A stretch of DNA of 19,802 nucleotides, from the NCBI GenBank assembly GCA_037139195.1, contig JBAXGW010000074.1:1-19802 (forward strand). Direction: 5' to 3'. The position numbers were made by a program, and so were the translations under genes. Origin of the DNA: JBAXGW01 sp037139195 (GTDB lineage: Bacteria; Bacteroidota; Bacteroidia; Bacteroidales; JAHJDW01). Position 1 is the stretch's first letter; every line of letters starts with the position of its first letter. The notes under the pieces were generated by a model, which did not search any database, was not told the origin of the DNA, and saw only the letters and a list, made by a program, of their open reading frames with translations. Shown here piece after piece: positions 7,459 through 15,142 of the stretch.

Positions 7459-8688
7459 ATGTTGTTCTACAATATTTCCATTCGATTTTACTATTGGGCG
7501 ATTGCTTTTGCTTCTATGTTCAACAATAAAGCAAAACTAATGCTTGAAGGCAGAAAAAACCTTTTTGAAAAACTCCGATTACAAATATCTGATAACGACA
7601 AAATAATTTGGATACATTGTGCTTCATTGGGAGAATTTGAACAAGGACGCTCTTTAATAGAAAAAATGAAATTAGAACACCCCGAAAAAAAAATACTACT
7701 CACTTTTTTTTCGCCTTCTGGCTACGAAGTTAGAAAAAACTACCAATACGCAGATTATATTTATTACTTGCCCTTTGACTTTAAATCGAACGTTAAAAGT
7801 TTTTTAAATATTGTCAACCCCGAATTAGTGGTTTTTGTGAAATATGAATTTTGGTTCAATTATATTGCTGAATTGAAAAAAAGAGGAATTCCTTTAATCC
7901 TTATTTCTGGTATTTTTAGAAAAGATCATCATTTTTTCAAGTTTTACGGAGCATGGTTTCGCAAACAATTAAAGAACTTTAATTTTTTCTTTCTTCAAAA
8001 TCAAGAATCTGCTGGCTTACTTAAGAGCATAAATATTGAAAATTATAATGTTACAGGAGACACTCGCTTTGATAGAGTTATTGAAATAGCAAAACATTCA
8101 AAATCGTTTCCTGAAATAGCAAATTTTGTTGGCACTTCAAAAGTTATTATTGCGGGAAGCACTTGGGAACGTGATGAAGATTTATTATTGAAATATATAA
8201 ACCAAGATAAATCTGATCTAAAATTGATAATTGCACCACATTTAGTGGATGAAAACCATATTGAGAATATTTGTAAAAAAATTTCCGTTTCATTTATAAG
8301 TTATTCGAAAATTGAAAACGTTGATTTATCAGCATTTAAAGTGCTTATTATTGATAATATTGGAATTCTTTCACATGTTTATCAATATGGGACAATTGCA
8401 TACATTGGAGGTGCTTTTGGTAAAGGTCTTCATAATATTTTGGAGGCAGCAACTTTTGGATTGCCTGTTATTTTCGGCCCAAAATACAAAAAATTTCAAG
8501 AGGCAAAAGACCTAATAAAATTAGAAGGAGCTTTTAGCATTCAAAACCAGGCGGAGTTAAATGACAAATTCAATCAACTATTAAATGAAGAAAATTTTTA
8601 TTCAATATCATCTAATATTTGTGAAAAATATATAATAAAAAGTGCTGGTGCAACAGAAAAAATTATGAGCTATATAGGCAAATTATAG
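7459..8688 (+). CDS. waaA: 3-deoxy-D-manno-octulosonic acid (Kdo) transferase
   Basis: Transfers Kdo from CMP-Kdo to lipid A precursor at the inner membrane, the first core step of lipopolysaccharide. The 409-residue GT-B glycosyltransferase has an N-terminal membrane-contacting segment (about 1-22), the block WIHCASLGEFEQGR (51-64) with the catalytic-base glutamate E59, VKYEFWFNY (127-135), GDTRFDR (200-206), IAGSTWERDED (231-241), APHLVDENHIE (259-269) and the CMP-Kdo binding region YIGGAFGKGLHNILEA (315-330). All are characteristic of WaaA/KdtA. It follows the putative outer-membrane protein by 3 nt and converges on the dioxygenase gene with only 6 nt between stop codons and no visible terminator. 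Confidence 0.95.
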   Translation: MLFYNISIRFYYWAIAFASMFNNKAKLMLEGRKNLFEKLRLQISDNDKIIWIHCASLGEFEQGRSLIEKMKLEHPEKKILLTFFSPSGYEVRKNYQYADYIYYLPFDFKSNVKSFLNIVNPELVVFVKYEFWFNYIAELKKRGIPLILISGIFRKDHHFFKFYGAWFRKQLKNFNFFFLQNQESAGLLKSINIENYNVTGDTRFDRVIEIAKHSKSFPEIANFVGTSKVIIAGSTWERDEDLLLKYINQDKSDLKLIIAPHLVDENHIENICKKISVSFISYSKIENVDLSAFKVLIIDNIGILSHVYQYGTIAYIGGAFGKGLHNILEAATFGLPVIFGPKYKKFQEAKDLIKLEGAFSIQNQAELNDKFNQLLNEENFYSISSNICEKYIIKSAGATEKIMSYIGKL

Positions 8689-8694
8689 TTGCGA

Positions 8695-9462
8695 TTAATT
8701 TTCAAACTTTACGCCCCTCATTCCAATTGCACCCATAACTATTTCTTCGGTGAAAAAACTTATATTGCATTCTTTTCCAGCTGCACCAAGTGCATAAATC
8801 AGAGGCAAAAAATGCTCTGGTGAAGGAACTGATAAACGTGCTGTTTCACCTAAGTACATATAATTTACAATTGATTCGTGGTTCTCATCAATAATTAAAT
8901 TAGCAATTTTTTCATCAAATTCTCTGGCCCAATCATAAGCTTCAATCTCGTTAGAGAGTTTGCCTAAATTATGAACGATATTACCACTTGCAATAATTAA
9001 AATCTCATGCTCTCTTAGAAAAGATAATGCTTGACCAAGTTTGTAATGATATTCAGCAGGTTTCAAGTAATCAATACTAAGTTGAACTACAGGAATACTA
9101 GCATCAGGATATATATGCTTCAAAACGCTCCAAGTTCCATGGTCTAATCCCCATTTTAAATCGGATTGAAACTTGAAATCAGATATTTTTGCTACTATTT
9201 CGTCGAATAACAAAGGGTAACCAGATGCGGGATATTGAACTTGATATAACTCACTTGGAAAACCATAAAAATCATGTATCGTTTTGGGTTGGTCCATTGT
9301 GGTTATTTGCGTTCCATTTGTAAGCCAATGTGCCGAAATACAAATAACTGCACGTGGTTTAGGAGTCGTTTTTCCAAGTAAATTCCATTCTTTTGTAAGC
9401 TGGTTTTCTTCAATTGCATTCATTGGGCTACCATGACCAACAAACAAAACAGGCATTTTCAT
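8695..9462 (-). CDS. ygiD: YgiD-type 4,5-DOPA extradiol dioxygenase family protein
   Basis: Member of the LigB-like class III extradiol ring-cleavage family, which opens catechol rings using a single metal ion; bacterial YgiD cleaves L-DOPA in vitro but its physiological substrate is not settled. The 255 residues match the family length. Candidate metal or catalytic histidines are H10 in GHGSPMNA, H45 in SAHW, H108 in GLDHGTWSVL, H164 in GNIVHNL and H217 in PSPEHFLPL. The start ATG (9462) overlaps the TGA of the upstream SDR gene in an ATGA arrangement, implying translational coupling. The substrate in this organism is unknown. Confidence 0.85.
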   Translation of the reverse strand: MKMPVLFVGHGSPMNAIEENQLTKEWNLLGKTTPKPRAVICISAHWLTNGTQITTMDQPKTIHDFYGFPSELYQVQYPASGYPLLFDEIVAKISDFKFQSDLKWGLDHGTWSVLKHIYPDASIPVVQLSIDYLKPAEYHYKLGQALSFLREHEILIIASGNIVHNLGKLSNEIEAYDWAREFDEKIANLIIDENHESIVNYMYLGETARLSVPSPEHFLPLIYALGAAGKECNISFFTEEIVMGAIGMRGVKFEN

Positions 9463-10295
9463 TTTTTTAACTTATTAAATTTGTTTTCAATAACACTTCC
9501 TGTAATTTTAAAAAGAAGGCAATAAGGCAATATTCTTCTAAGAAATAGCATAAATTTGGTTTCCATACCAACAGGATATTTCAATCGGAAGTTTTTTGAA
9601 TTTGCAGCTTTAAAAATAACTTTAGCAACTTCTATTGGTTCTAAGCCTCGTTCAGCAAACTTTTGAGTAAAGCTATAGGTAGCTTTTTCATATAATTCAT
9701 AGTCGTTAAGCTCTTCATTTTTAAAAAGTTCTTGCGAACGGCTATAAAAATCTGTTTTTATAGGTCCAGGCTCTATACATTTTACCTTAATGTTAAATGG
9801 ACGAAGTTCGTATTGCAAAGATTCCGAAAAGCCTTCCAATGCCCATTTTGTTCCATGATACAAACTATAAATAGGAAATGTAACATAGCCAGCAACAGAT
9901 GAAAGATTTATTATGGTTCCATTTCGCTGGTCTCTGAAATAGGGCAAAATTTGTCGAATCACATTCATTACACCAAAAACATTAGTGCCAAACTGTTTTT
10001 GAATTTGTTCTTTAGTCGCTTTTTCAAAAATGCCAATTGCAGCATAGCCAGCATTATTTATTAAAACATCAATTTGACCAAAATCATGGATTGCAGAATT
10101 TATAGCATTTTTAATGCTTTCATCGTCTGTAACGTCGAGTTTGTATGCTCTAACATTTGGCAAATTTCCGAAATCGTTGTCTTTTTCAGGATTTCGCATT
10201 GTTGCTGCAACGTTCCACCCATTTTTCAAAAAATATAAAACTGTAGCTTTCCCAATACCTGATGATGTTCCTGTAATAAAAACCGTTTTATTCAT
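9459..10295 (-). CDS. Short-chain dehydrogenase/reductase (classical SDR)
   Basis: A cytoplasmic NAD(P)-dependent oxidoreductase of unknown substrate. The 278-residue protein has the cofactor motif TGTSSGIG (8-15), a DVTD acidic segment (54-57), NNAG (80-83), the catalytic serine in NLSSVAG (130-136) and the Y146-x3-K150 pair in SLYHGTKWALEGFS, followed by EPGPIKTDF. The C-terminal 30 residues are hydrophobic then basic, including FMLFLRRILPYCLLFKITG, which could lie against a membrane. R34 soon after the second beta strand hints at NADP(H) preference, but this is weak. It is the first gene of a two-gene unit with the YgiD-like dioxygenase, overlapped by 4 nt. Confidence 0.88.
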   Translation of the reverse strand: MNKTVFITGTSSGIGKATVLYFLKNGWNVAATMRNPEKDNDFGNLPNVRAYKLDVTDDESIKNAINSAIHDFGQIDVLINNAGYAAIGIFEKATKEQIQKQFGTNVFGVMNVIRQILPYFRDQRNGTIINLSSVAGYVTFPIYSLYHGTKWALEGFSESLQYELRPFNIKVKCIEPGPIKTDFYSRSQELFKNEELNDYELYEKATYSFTQKFAERGLEPIEVAKVIFKAANSKNFRLKYPVGMETKFMLFLRRILPYCLLFKITGSVIENKFNKLKK

Positions 10296-10364
10296 AGCAT
10301 TAATGATTTAGAATCGAAATTTACATAAAAAATTGTTGTCTTAATTGTAATTCCTATTAAAAAT

Positions 10365-10396
10365 TCTGTTTGGCATTAAAATTCTTTCTAATTTCG
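10365..10396 (+). promoter_or_regulatory. Weak candidate promoter for the extended-SDR gene
   Basis: TCTG (10365-10368), 20 nt, then TAATTTCG (10389-10396) differs from TTTG-N19..21-TAnnTTTG at one position in each box. The start ATG lies at 10413, 17 nt beyond. The opposite strand of this 117-nt divergent gap should hold the promoter of the SDR-dioxygenase pair, but I see no good match. Confidence 0.3.
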
Positions 10397-10412
10397 TTGA
10401 AAATTAATAAAC

Positions 10413-11426
10413 ATGATTTTTATCACAGGAGCTACTGGCTTATTAGGATCGCAAGTTTTAGTCGATTTAATTGAAAAACAGAATGCTGTAAAGGTTTTGG
10501 TTCGAGTTAAATCATCAAAAGAATTAATATATCAGCGATTAAAAAATAAAAATATACCTGTAGATAAGTTTAACTCCTTAGTTGATTGGATAGAAGGCGA
10601 TTTAGATGATATACTTTTTTTAGAAGATGCTTTAAAAGGGGTAAAGCAAATTTTTCATTGTGCTGGTTTTGTTTCTTTTTCGCCTGAAGACAAAAAAATG
10701 CTAGATTCAATCAACTATAAAGGAACTAGAAACCTTGTAAATGCTGCATTAGAAAATAAAGTAGAAAAGTTTGGATTTGTTAGTTCAATTGCTACGCTTG
10801 GAAGAGCGACTTCAGGGTCAATGATTACAGAAGAAACCAAATGGGAAGCAACTAATAATAATTCATTTTATGCAAAAAGCAAATATAAAGCAGAAATGGA
10901 GGTATGGCGTGGCGTGGCAGAAGGAATGAATGCAGTAATTATAAATCCTTCTATTATTTTGGGCGAAGGCAATTGGGAAAAAGGAAGTTCGGCTTTGTTT
11001 AACACTGTTTTAAAAGGAAATAAGTTCTATACTTTTGGTGTAAATGGCTTTGTTGACGTGCAAGATGTGAGCAACGCTTTAATTTTGCTTATGGAAAGTG
11101 AAATTAAAAATGAACGATTTGTTGTTTCAGCAGAAAACGTTATTTATAAAGATTTATTTGCAATGATGGCTAAACATCTGAAAGTAGAAGCTCCAAAATA
11201 TTATGCTTATCCATTATTAAGTCAGATTGTATGGCGTATTTTAGCTGTTATTTCCTTTTTTACTAGAAGGAAACCTCTAATTACAAGAGCTACAGCTCGA
11301 ACTGCTAAAAACAAATATTATTATAATACAGAAAAACTAGAGAAAGCAATAAATTTTAAGTACCAGCCCATAGAGAAAACTATTGAACGTATTAGCATTT
11401 CATTTTTGAAAGAAAAGGAGAGATAA
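10413..11426 (+). CDS. NAD-dependent epimerase/dehydratase family protein (extended SDR, dihydroflavonol-reductase-like)
   Basis: An extended short-chain dehydrogenase, probably reducing a ketone or aldehyde or oxidising a hydroxyl, with NAD(P). The 337 residues show the Rossmann motif ITGATGLLGS (4-13), EGDLDD (61-66), HCAGFVSF (82-89), the catalytic serine region FVSSIATLG (122-130) and Y153-x3-K157 in FYAKSKYKAE. INPSIILG (175-182) follows, as in the 4-dihydroflavonol reductase/3-beta-hydroxysteroid dehydrogenase branch. A hydrophobic stretch near residues 264-281 could associate with membrane. The substrate cannot be told from sequence. It converges on the M28 peptidase gene with a 13-nt gap and no terminator. 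Confidence 0.85.
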   Translation: MIFITGATGLLGSQVLVDLIEKQNAVKVLVRVKSSKELIYQRLKNKNIPVDKFNSLVDWIEGDLDDILFLEDALKGVKQIFHCAGFVSFSPEDKKMLDSINYKGTRNLVNAALENKVEKFGFVSSIATLGRATSGSMITEETKWEATNNNSFYAKSKYKAEMEVWRGVAEGMNAVIINPSIILGEGNWEKGSSALFNTVLKGNKFYTFGVNGFVDVQDVSNALILLMESEIKNERFVVSAENVIYKDLFAMMAKHLKVEAPKYYAYPLLSQIVWRILAVISFFTRRKPLITRATARTAKNKYYYNTEKLEKAINFKYQPIEKTIERISISFLKEKER

Positions 11427-11439
11427 TATTTCAAATCAA

Positions 11440-12864
11440 TTAAAAAATCAGCATTTTCACAAAAAATAGATACGCATTCGTCATTTGCCAACTTGTAGTT
11501 TGTTTAAAAGGGATATAATCGAACTCTGCAGTTTTATCAATAACTTTCACTACATTATTAAATATTTGTGTCATCCCATCGTAATTTAACGATTGAGGCG
11601 TATCTAAAGGCTTGTGATATTCTTTGTGCAAACCCGTTGTGAAATAGATATAGGGAATATTCTTTTTATAAAAGTTTGCATGATCAGAGAATTCTGGACC
11701 TGCCTTTATTTTCTTCGTTTTATAGTCGTTACTTTTGGTTTCTTTTAATATACTTTTCCATGCATTTGAAGTTCCTGTTCCTATTATTATAGTTTTATTC
11801 CCAATGCAACCAAGCCGTCCAACCATATCAAAATTTATCATATAAGTAACTCCAATATTTTTGAATAAATCAGATTTTACAAAATAATTAGAACCTAAAA
11901 GCCCTTTTTCTTCGGCCGCAAAAGCAATTAATACATAATTGAATTTTTTGTTTCCATTTGTTGACAAATATTTTGCTAATTCTAAAACCATAGTGGTTCC
12001 GCTTGCATTATCATCTGCACCATAATGAATTGTTCTCTCACTTGATCTTGATCCGAAATTACCCAAGCCTAAATGGTCGTAATGTGCTCCAATAACAATT
12101 GTTTTGCTCGCATTATTTCCTATATATCCAACCACATTCTTAGCAAATATTGTTTCTCTTATTACATCGGTAGATAAAGCAATTGGATTGCCAGAAATTA
12201 AGTTTATGCTTGTTGCATTTTTTTCTGTAATAGTAATAACAGGAATACTTCTAGGTTTTACTTTGTTGAATGAGAAAATTCTATTCCCATTATAATTTGG
12301 CAAAATTAAAAGAACAATTCCTTTTGCGCTCCGTTGTTCTAGGTTTTTTATTCTTGTCTCAAGCAATAAATTGTTTTTCGAATATTTTATCGCAAGCTCA
12401 TCTGGTATAGTAACACGAATAATTGCTATGTTATTGCTTAAATCTACAGGTAAGCTATCTGCATTAATTCCATAACCTACATCAATTAATTTACCTTCAA
12501 CTTGAGCATTTGATGAATAGGCAGATATTTGATATAACTTGCCTGGTTTTATTTCTTCTCCATTATTTACTTTAAGAAAATTAATTTTTCCATAATAATA
12601 ATCTGAGCTAAGCAAAAAATTCTGGTAATATGAAGTGTCGCCAACAAATGGCTTAACACCGTATTTCTCAAATTCAGAAGATATGAATTTAGCCGCTTTT
12701 ATTTCACCTTCAGTTCCCGATTCTCTTCCAGCTAATGAATCGGAAGCAAGAATAAATACATTTCTTTTAAAGTCTTTAGTGGTTGTTTCGTCGTTTAATC
12801 CCTGAGAAATAGAAAACTGAATTTGACTCAAAAACATAATAAATAGACCAACTTTTCTATACAT
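11440..12864 (-). CDS. Secreted M28-family zinc metallopeptidase (aminopeptidase-like)
   Basis: A two-zinc exopeptidase expected in the periplasm or outside the cell. The start chosen is ATG at 12864 (474 residues), which begins MYRKVGLFIMFLSQIQFSIS, a signal peptide. The longer frame to 12918 opens with TTG and would place translation upstream of a good -7 promoter element. Zinc and catalytic motifs are IGAHYDHLG (H261), HYGADDNASGT (D284), FAAEEKGLLGS (E318, E319), NFDMVGR (D346) and GLHKEYHKPLDT (H417). All the ligands look present. Residues of about 120-245 form the protease-associated-type insertion usual in this group. The last 20 or so residues are hydrophobic (TNAYLFFVKM) and not something I recognise. 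Peptide substrate unknown. Confidence 0.88.
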   Translation of the reverse strand: MYRKVGLFIMFLSQIQFSISQGLNDETTTKDFKRNVFILASDSLAGRESGTEGEIKAAKFISSEFEKYGVKPFVGDTSYYQNFLLSSDYYYGKINFLKVNNGEEIKPGKLYQISAYSSNAQVEGKLIDVGYGINADSLPVDLSNNIAIIRVTIPDELAIKYSKNNLLLETRIKNLEQRSAKGIVLLILPNYNGNRIFSFNKVKPRSIPVITITEKNATSINLISGNPIALSTDVIRETIFAKNVVGYIGNNASKTIVIGAHYDHLGLGNFGSRSSERTIHYGADDNASGTTMVLELAKYLSTNGNKKFNYVLIAFAAEEKGLLGSNYFVKSDLFKNIGVTYMINFDMVGRLGCIGNKTIIIGTGTSNAWKSILKETKSNDYKTKKIKAGPEFSDHANFYKKNIPYIYFTTGLHKEYHKPLDTPQSLNYDGMTQIFNNVVKVIDKTAEFDYIPFKQTTSWQMTNAYLFFVKMLIF

Positions 12865-12899
12865 ATAAAAAGTATTATAATTAATATTCACGTTGAATA

Positions 12900-12930
12900 C
12901 AAATATAGATAAAAACAATTCTACGTTAAA
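12900..12930 (-). promoter_or_regulatory. Candidate promoter of the M28 peptidase gene
   Basis: In the minus strand TTTA (12930-12927), 19 nt, then TATATTTG (12907-12900) fits TTTG-N19..21-TAnnTTTG with one mismatch. Transcription would begin near 12893, about 29 nt before the ATG at 12864 and downstream of the alternative TTG start. Confidence 0.55.
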
Positions 12931-13145
12931 AGATAAATTAGAATAAAAAATATTTATATGAAACCCAGAATGCTTTTCAATAATAATATTAATAATCCAA
13001 GATAAATCTTAAAAAGTAAAATTGAAATAAAATAGAGGCAGAGTAATTTAGTATGCTTGACTTCTTGCTAAAAATTATATATGAGATCTCGTGAAATGAA
13101 TAACACTATTTTTTATAATTATAGCGAAGTGATATGAATATTTGC

Positions 13146-13192
13146 CTTCAGTGCTCAGTGCGATTAAACAATCGTACTGAGCATATTCGAAG
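13146..13192. repeat. REP-like imperfect palindrome
   Basis: Positions 13152-13165 pair with 13170-13183 over 14 bp with a single G-U type mismatch around an AAAC loop. An outer CTTC (13146-13149) can pair with GAAG (13189-13192). The arm core CTCAGTGCG/ACTGAGC followed by TTCGAAG resembles the widespread CACTGAGCnTGTCGAAG palindromes. There is no T run, so it is not an obvious terminator for the TetR gene 22 nt away. Confidence 0.6.
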
Positions 13193-13214
13193 ACAATTAA
13201 ATTATTTTTGTGTT

Positions 13215-13796
13215 TTATCTTTTTAAAATCCCATTAAACAAAATATCCAATAATGTGTCAATATCTTGACTTAATTTCTTTTGATCAGTTTGAATTGACC
13301 ATGGGTATTCAAAACCTTTTAAAGCTAATATTATAGACATTGTCGCCATTTCTAAATCTTTAACTTCAAATTCTCCGTTTTTAATACCTTCACTAAGAAT
13401 TGCACTTATCATCAACACTTCATTTTGATCGTATTTTTTTCTGAGCTTTTCAATAAATGTAAAATTATCTAAAAATTCTGATTGAAAAGTACTATAGAAA
13501 TTGCCGAGTTTATTAAACAGCTGCATCCTTGTTAACACATAAGCATGAATTTTTCGTCTTGGGTCTGTTTCTCTGCTAATTGAGTCAATTAGCTCCTGTT
13601 TCATTATATCTCCTTCTCTTTCTAAAACAGCTTGGAAAATTTCTTCTTTGCTTTTGAAATAGTAATATATGGAACTTTTTGCTTTATAGACAGCCTGTGC
13701 TATCTCGTCCATAGTAGATTTTTTTAGCCCATATTGAGCAAAAATAATACGAGCTTTTTCAATAATTTGCTCTCTAATTTCATTATCTATCGACAT
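13215..13796 (-). CDS. TetR/AcrR-family transcriptional regulator
   Basis: A dimeric DNA-binding repressor responding to an unknown small ligand. With the ATG at 13796 it is 193 residues, normal for the family. The N-terminal helix-turn-helix domain is clear: ARIIFAQYGLKKSTMDEIAQ, then KAKSSIYYYFKSKEEIFQAVL, the classic recognition-helix and YYYF segment. The rest is a helical ligand-binding domain without strong family signature. The longer frame to 13865 starts with TTG, adds 23 residues without domain meaning and would begin upstream of a TATATTTG promoter element, so I reject it. It is divergent from the radical SAM gene, which is the nearest candidate target besides itself. Confidence 0.88.
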   Translation of the reverse strand: MSIDNEIREQIIEKARIIFAQYGLKKSTMDEIAQAVYKAKSSIYYYFKSKEEIFQAVLEREGDIMKQELIDSISRETDPRRKIHAYVLTRMQLFNKLGNFYSTFQSEFLDNFTFIEKLRKKYDQNEVLMISAILSEGIKNGEFEVKDLEMATMSIILALKGFEYPWSIQTDQKKLSQDIDTLLDILFNGILKR

Positions 13797-13818
13797 AACT
13801 GTTTTTTTTAAAGAAGTT

Positions 13819-13846
13819 TGTATTGCAAATATACATTTTTTTGTAT
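13819..13846. promoter_or_regulatory. Promoter element and possible autoregulatory operator of the TetR gene
   Basis: In the minus strand TATATTTG (13833-13826) fits the -7 element; the -33 position has only TTAG, 19 nt upstream. Overlapping it, half-sites alternate as TGTAT (13819-13823), ATACA (13831-13835) and TGTAT (13842-13846), a spacing that could bind TetR dimers and block the promoter. The operator reading is inference. Confidence 0.45.
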
Positions 13847-14043
13847 TATAAACTAATTGATTCAAATGGTTTATTTTTCAATTTTATATAAACAACATAA
13901 ATTAACATACAAGCGTTTTTAGTTAAATATTCTTAATTCATTTATAATTATGATTATTAGGCAATTATATAAAAATCTGCAAAAGCAATATTCATGAAAT
14001 CTCTTTTTTCATATTTGATATAATCTAAGTAAATAAATCTAAT

Positions 14044-14051
14044 TACCTTTG
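14044..14051 (+). promoter_or_regulatory. Probable -7 promoter element of the radical SAM gene
   Basis: TACCTTTG matches TAnnTTTG exactly, 27 nt upstream of the ATG. No TTTG occurs at 19-21 nt upstream (one lies 26 nt upstream), so the promoter may be weak or activator-dependent. The rest of the 282-nt divergent gap (13797-14078) is AT-rich without other clear signals. Confidence 0.5.
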
Positions 14052-14078
14052 CATTGATATAATTTATAGTTGTTTTAA

Positions 14079-15083
14079 ATGAAAAAATATTTTTTTTTAC
14101 TAAAAACTATCACTTTTAGAAAAATTTGGAATTTTATAATTCTTCATTTAAGCTACTATACTTCAATCCTATTAAAAACCCCTATTATCTTTGGTTTACC
14201 ATTAACAATATCAATTGAACCAACCAATTATTGCAATTTAAAATGTCCTGAATGTCCTTCCGGTCAGAAATTATTAGATAGAGAACGTGGATATATTAAC
14301 CTTTCATTGACGAAAAAACTTATTGATGAGATTGGGAATAGTCAAATTTCTATTCTTTTTTATTTTCAAGGGGAACCTTTTTTAAATAATGAATTACTGA
14401 AAAGCGTAAGTTATGCTCGGACTAAAAACCTATATACAATTACATCTACAAATGGTCATTATATAAATAATGAGAATGTTGAAGGGATAATAAAATCAGG
14501 TCTTTCTGAAATAATTATATCTTTAGATGGCACGACACAAGAAGTATATGAAAAATATCGTATTGGAGGAAACTTAAATAAAGTTATTAAATCGATAGAA
14601 TTACTTGCTGCAACAAAAAAAAAATTAAAGGTTCAAACTCCTTTTATTACAATACAATTTTTAATTACTTCTGCAAATGAACATCAAGTTGATGAAATTA
14701 AAAAAATATATAAACGTATAGGTGCAAATTACTTGGCATTAAAAACAACGCAAATCTACAATTTTGAAAATGGAAATTCATTAATTCCAAAGAATCTTAA
14801 TTATTCGAGATACAAAAAAAACAAATCGAACAAATATGAAATCAAATCTAAATTAAAAAATAGATGCTATAGGCTTTGGCGAACAACTGTTTTATGCTGG
14901 GATGGAGAAATTGTTCCTTGTTGTTTTGATAAAGACGTAGAATTCCCGCTAGGAAATCTTACAGAACATCTTTTTGCAAATATCTGGAGGAATAAATTGT
15001 ATAAAAGTTTTCGAAATAGAATACTACAATCCAGAAAGTCGCAGGCAATTTGTCTTAATTGTACAGAGGGATTAAATGCTTAA
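14079..15083 (+). CDS. Radical SAM/SPASM domain protein, substrate unknown
   Basis: A predicted iron-sulfur enzyme that cleaves S-adenosylmethionine to make a radical. The 334-residue protein has a hydrophobic N-terminal stretch (about 15-42), then EPTNYCNLKCPEC with the C52-x3-C56-x2-C59 cluster motif, the SAM-contacting GEP (98-100) and SLDGTTQEVYEKYR (148-161). The C-terminal SPASM-type region supplies C263, C273, C281, C282, C325 and C328, enough for one or more auxiliary clusters, with the usual GNLTEHLFANIW segment (292-303). SPASM enzymes often modify peptides, but others act on sugars or other small molecules. No small precursor peptide or partner is seen beside it. It is divergent from TetR and converges on frr. 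Annotation as an enzyme is firm; its reaction is unknown. Confidence 0.88.
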   Translation: MKKYFFLLKTITFRKIWNFIILHLSYYTSILLKTPIIFGLPLTISIEPTNYCNLKCPECPSGQKLLDRERGYINLSLTKKLIDEIGNSQISILFYFQGEPFLNNELLKSVSYARTKNLYTITSTNGHYINNENVEGIIKSGLSEIIISLDGTTQEVYEKYRIGGNLNKVIKSIELLAATKKKLKVQTPFITIQFLITSANEHQVDEIKKIYKRIGANYLALKTTQIYNFENGNSLIPKNLNYSRYKKNKSNKYEIKSKLKNRCYRLWRTTVLCWDGEIVPCCFDKDVEFPLGNLTEHLFANIWRNKLYKSFRNRILQSRKSQAICLNCTEGLNA

Positions 15084-15100
15084 AAAACGCACTTAAAATT

Positions 15101-15138
15101 AAAGAGGTTGTCTTTTTTGTAGAAGACAACCTCTTTTT
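15101..15138. terminator. Bidirectional terminator between the radical SAM gene and frr
   Basis: A perfect 14-bp stem (15101-15114 with 15123-15136) with an 8-nt loop lies between the two convergent genes. The plus-strand RNA ends in a run of U (15133-15138). The minus-strand RNA has UUUAAUUUU after the stem. It can serve both genes. Confidence 0.85.
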
Positions 15139-15142
15139 AATG

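Larger units (their letters stand above)
12865..13214. other. 350-nt AT-rich gap between the M28 peptidase and TetR genes
   Basis: No gene is seen. The gap holds the M28 promoter at its left end, possible fragments of a dispersed repeat at 13083-13099 and 13123-13132, and a REP-like palindrome at 13146-13192. The remainder shows no recognisable structure. Confidence 0.6.

Noticed and set aside
11440..11500. Frameshift at the 3' end of the M28 gene
   Set aside because: The last residues are unfamiliar, but all catalytic motifs lie upstream and nothing in the sequence shows a second frame continuing the protein.
13152..13183. Hairpin as TetR terminator
   Set aside because: The stem is strong but no U run follows on the minus strand, and its sequence fits a REP-like element better.
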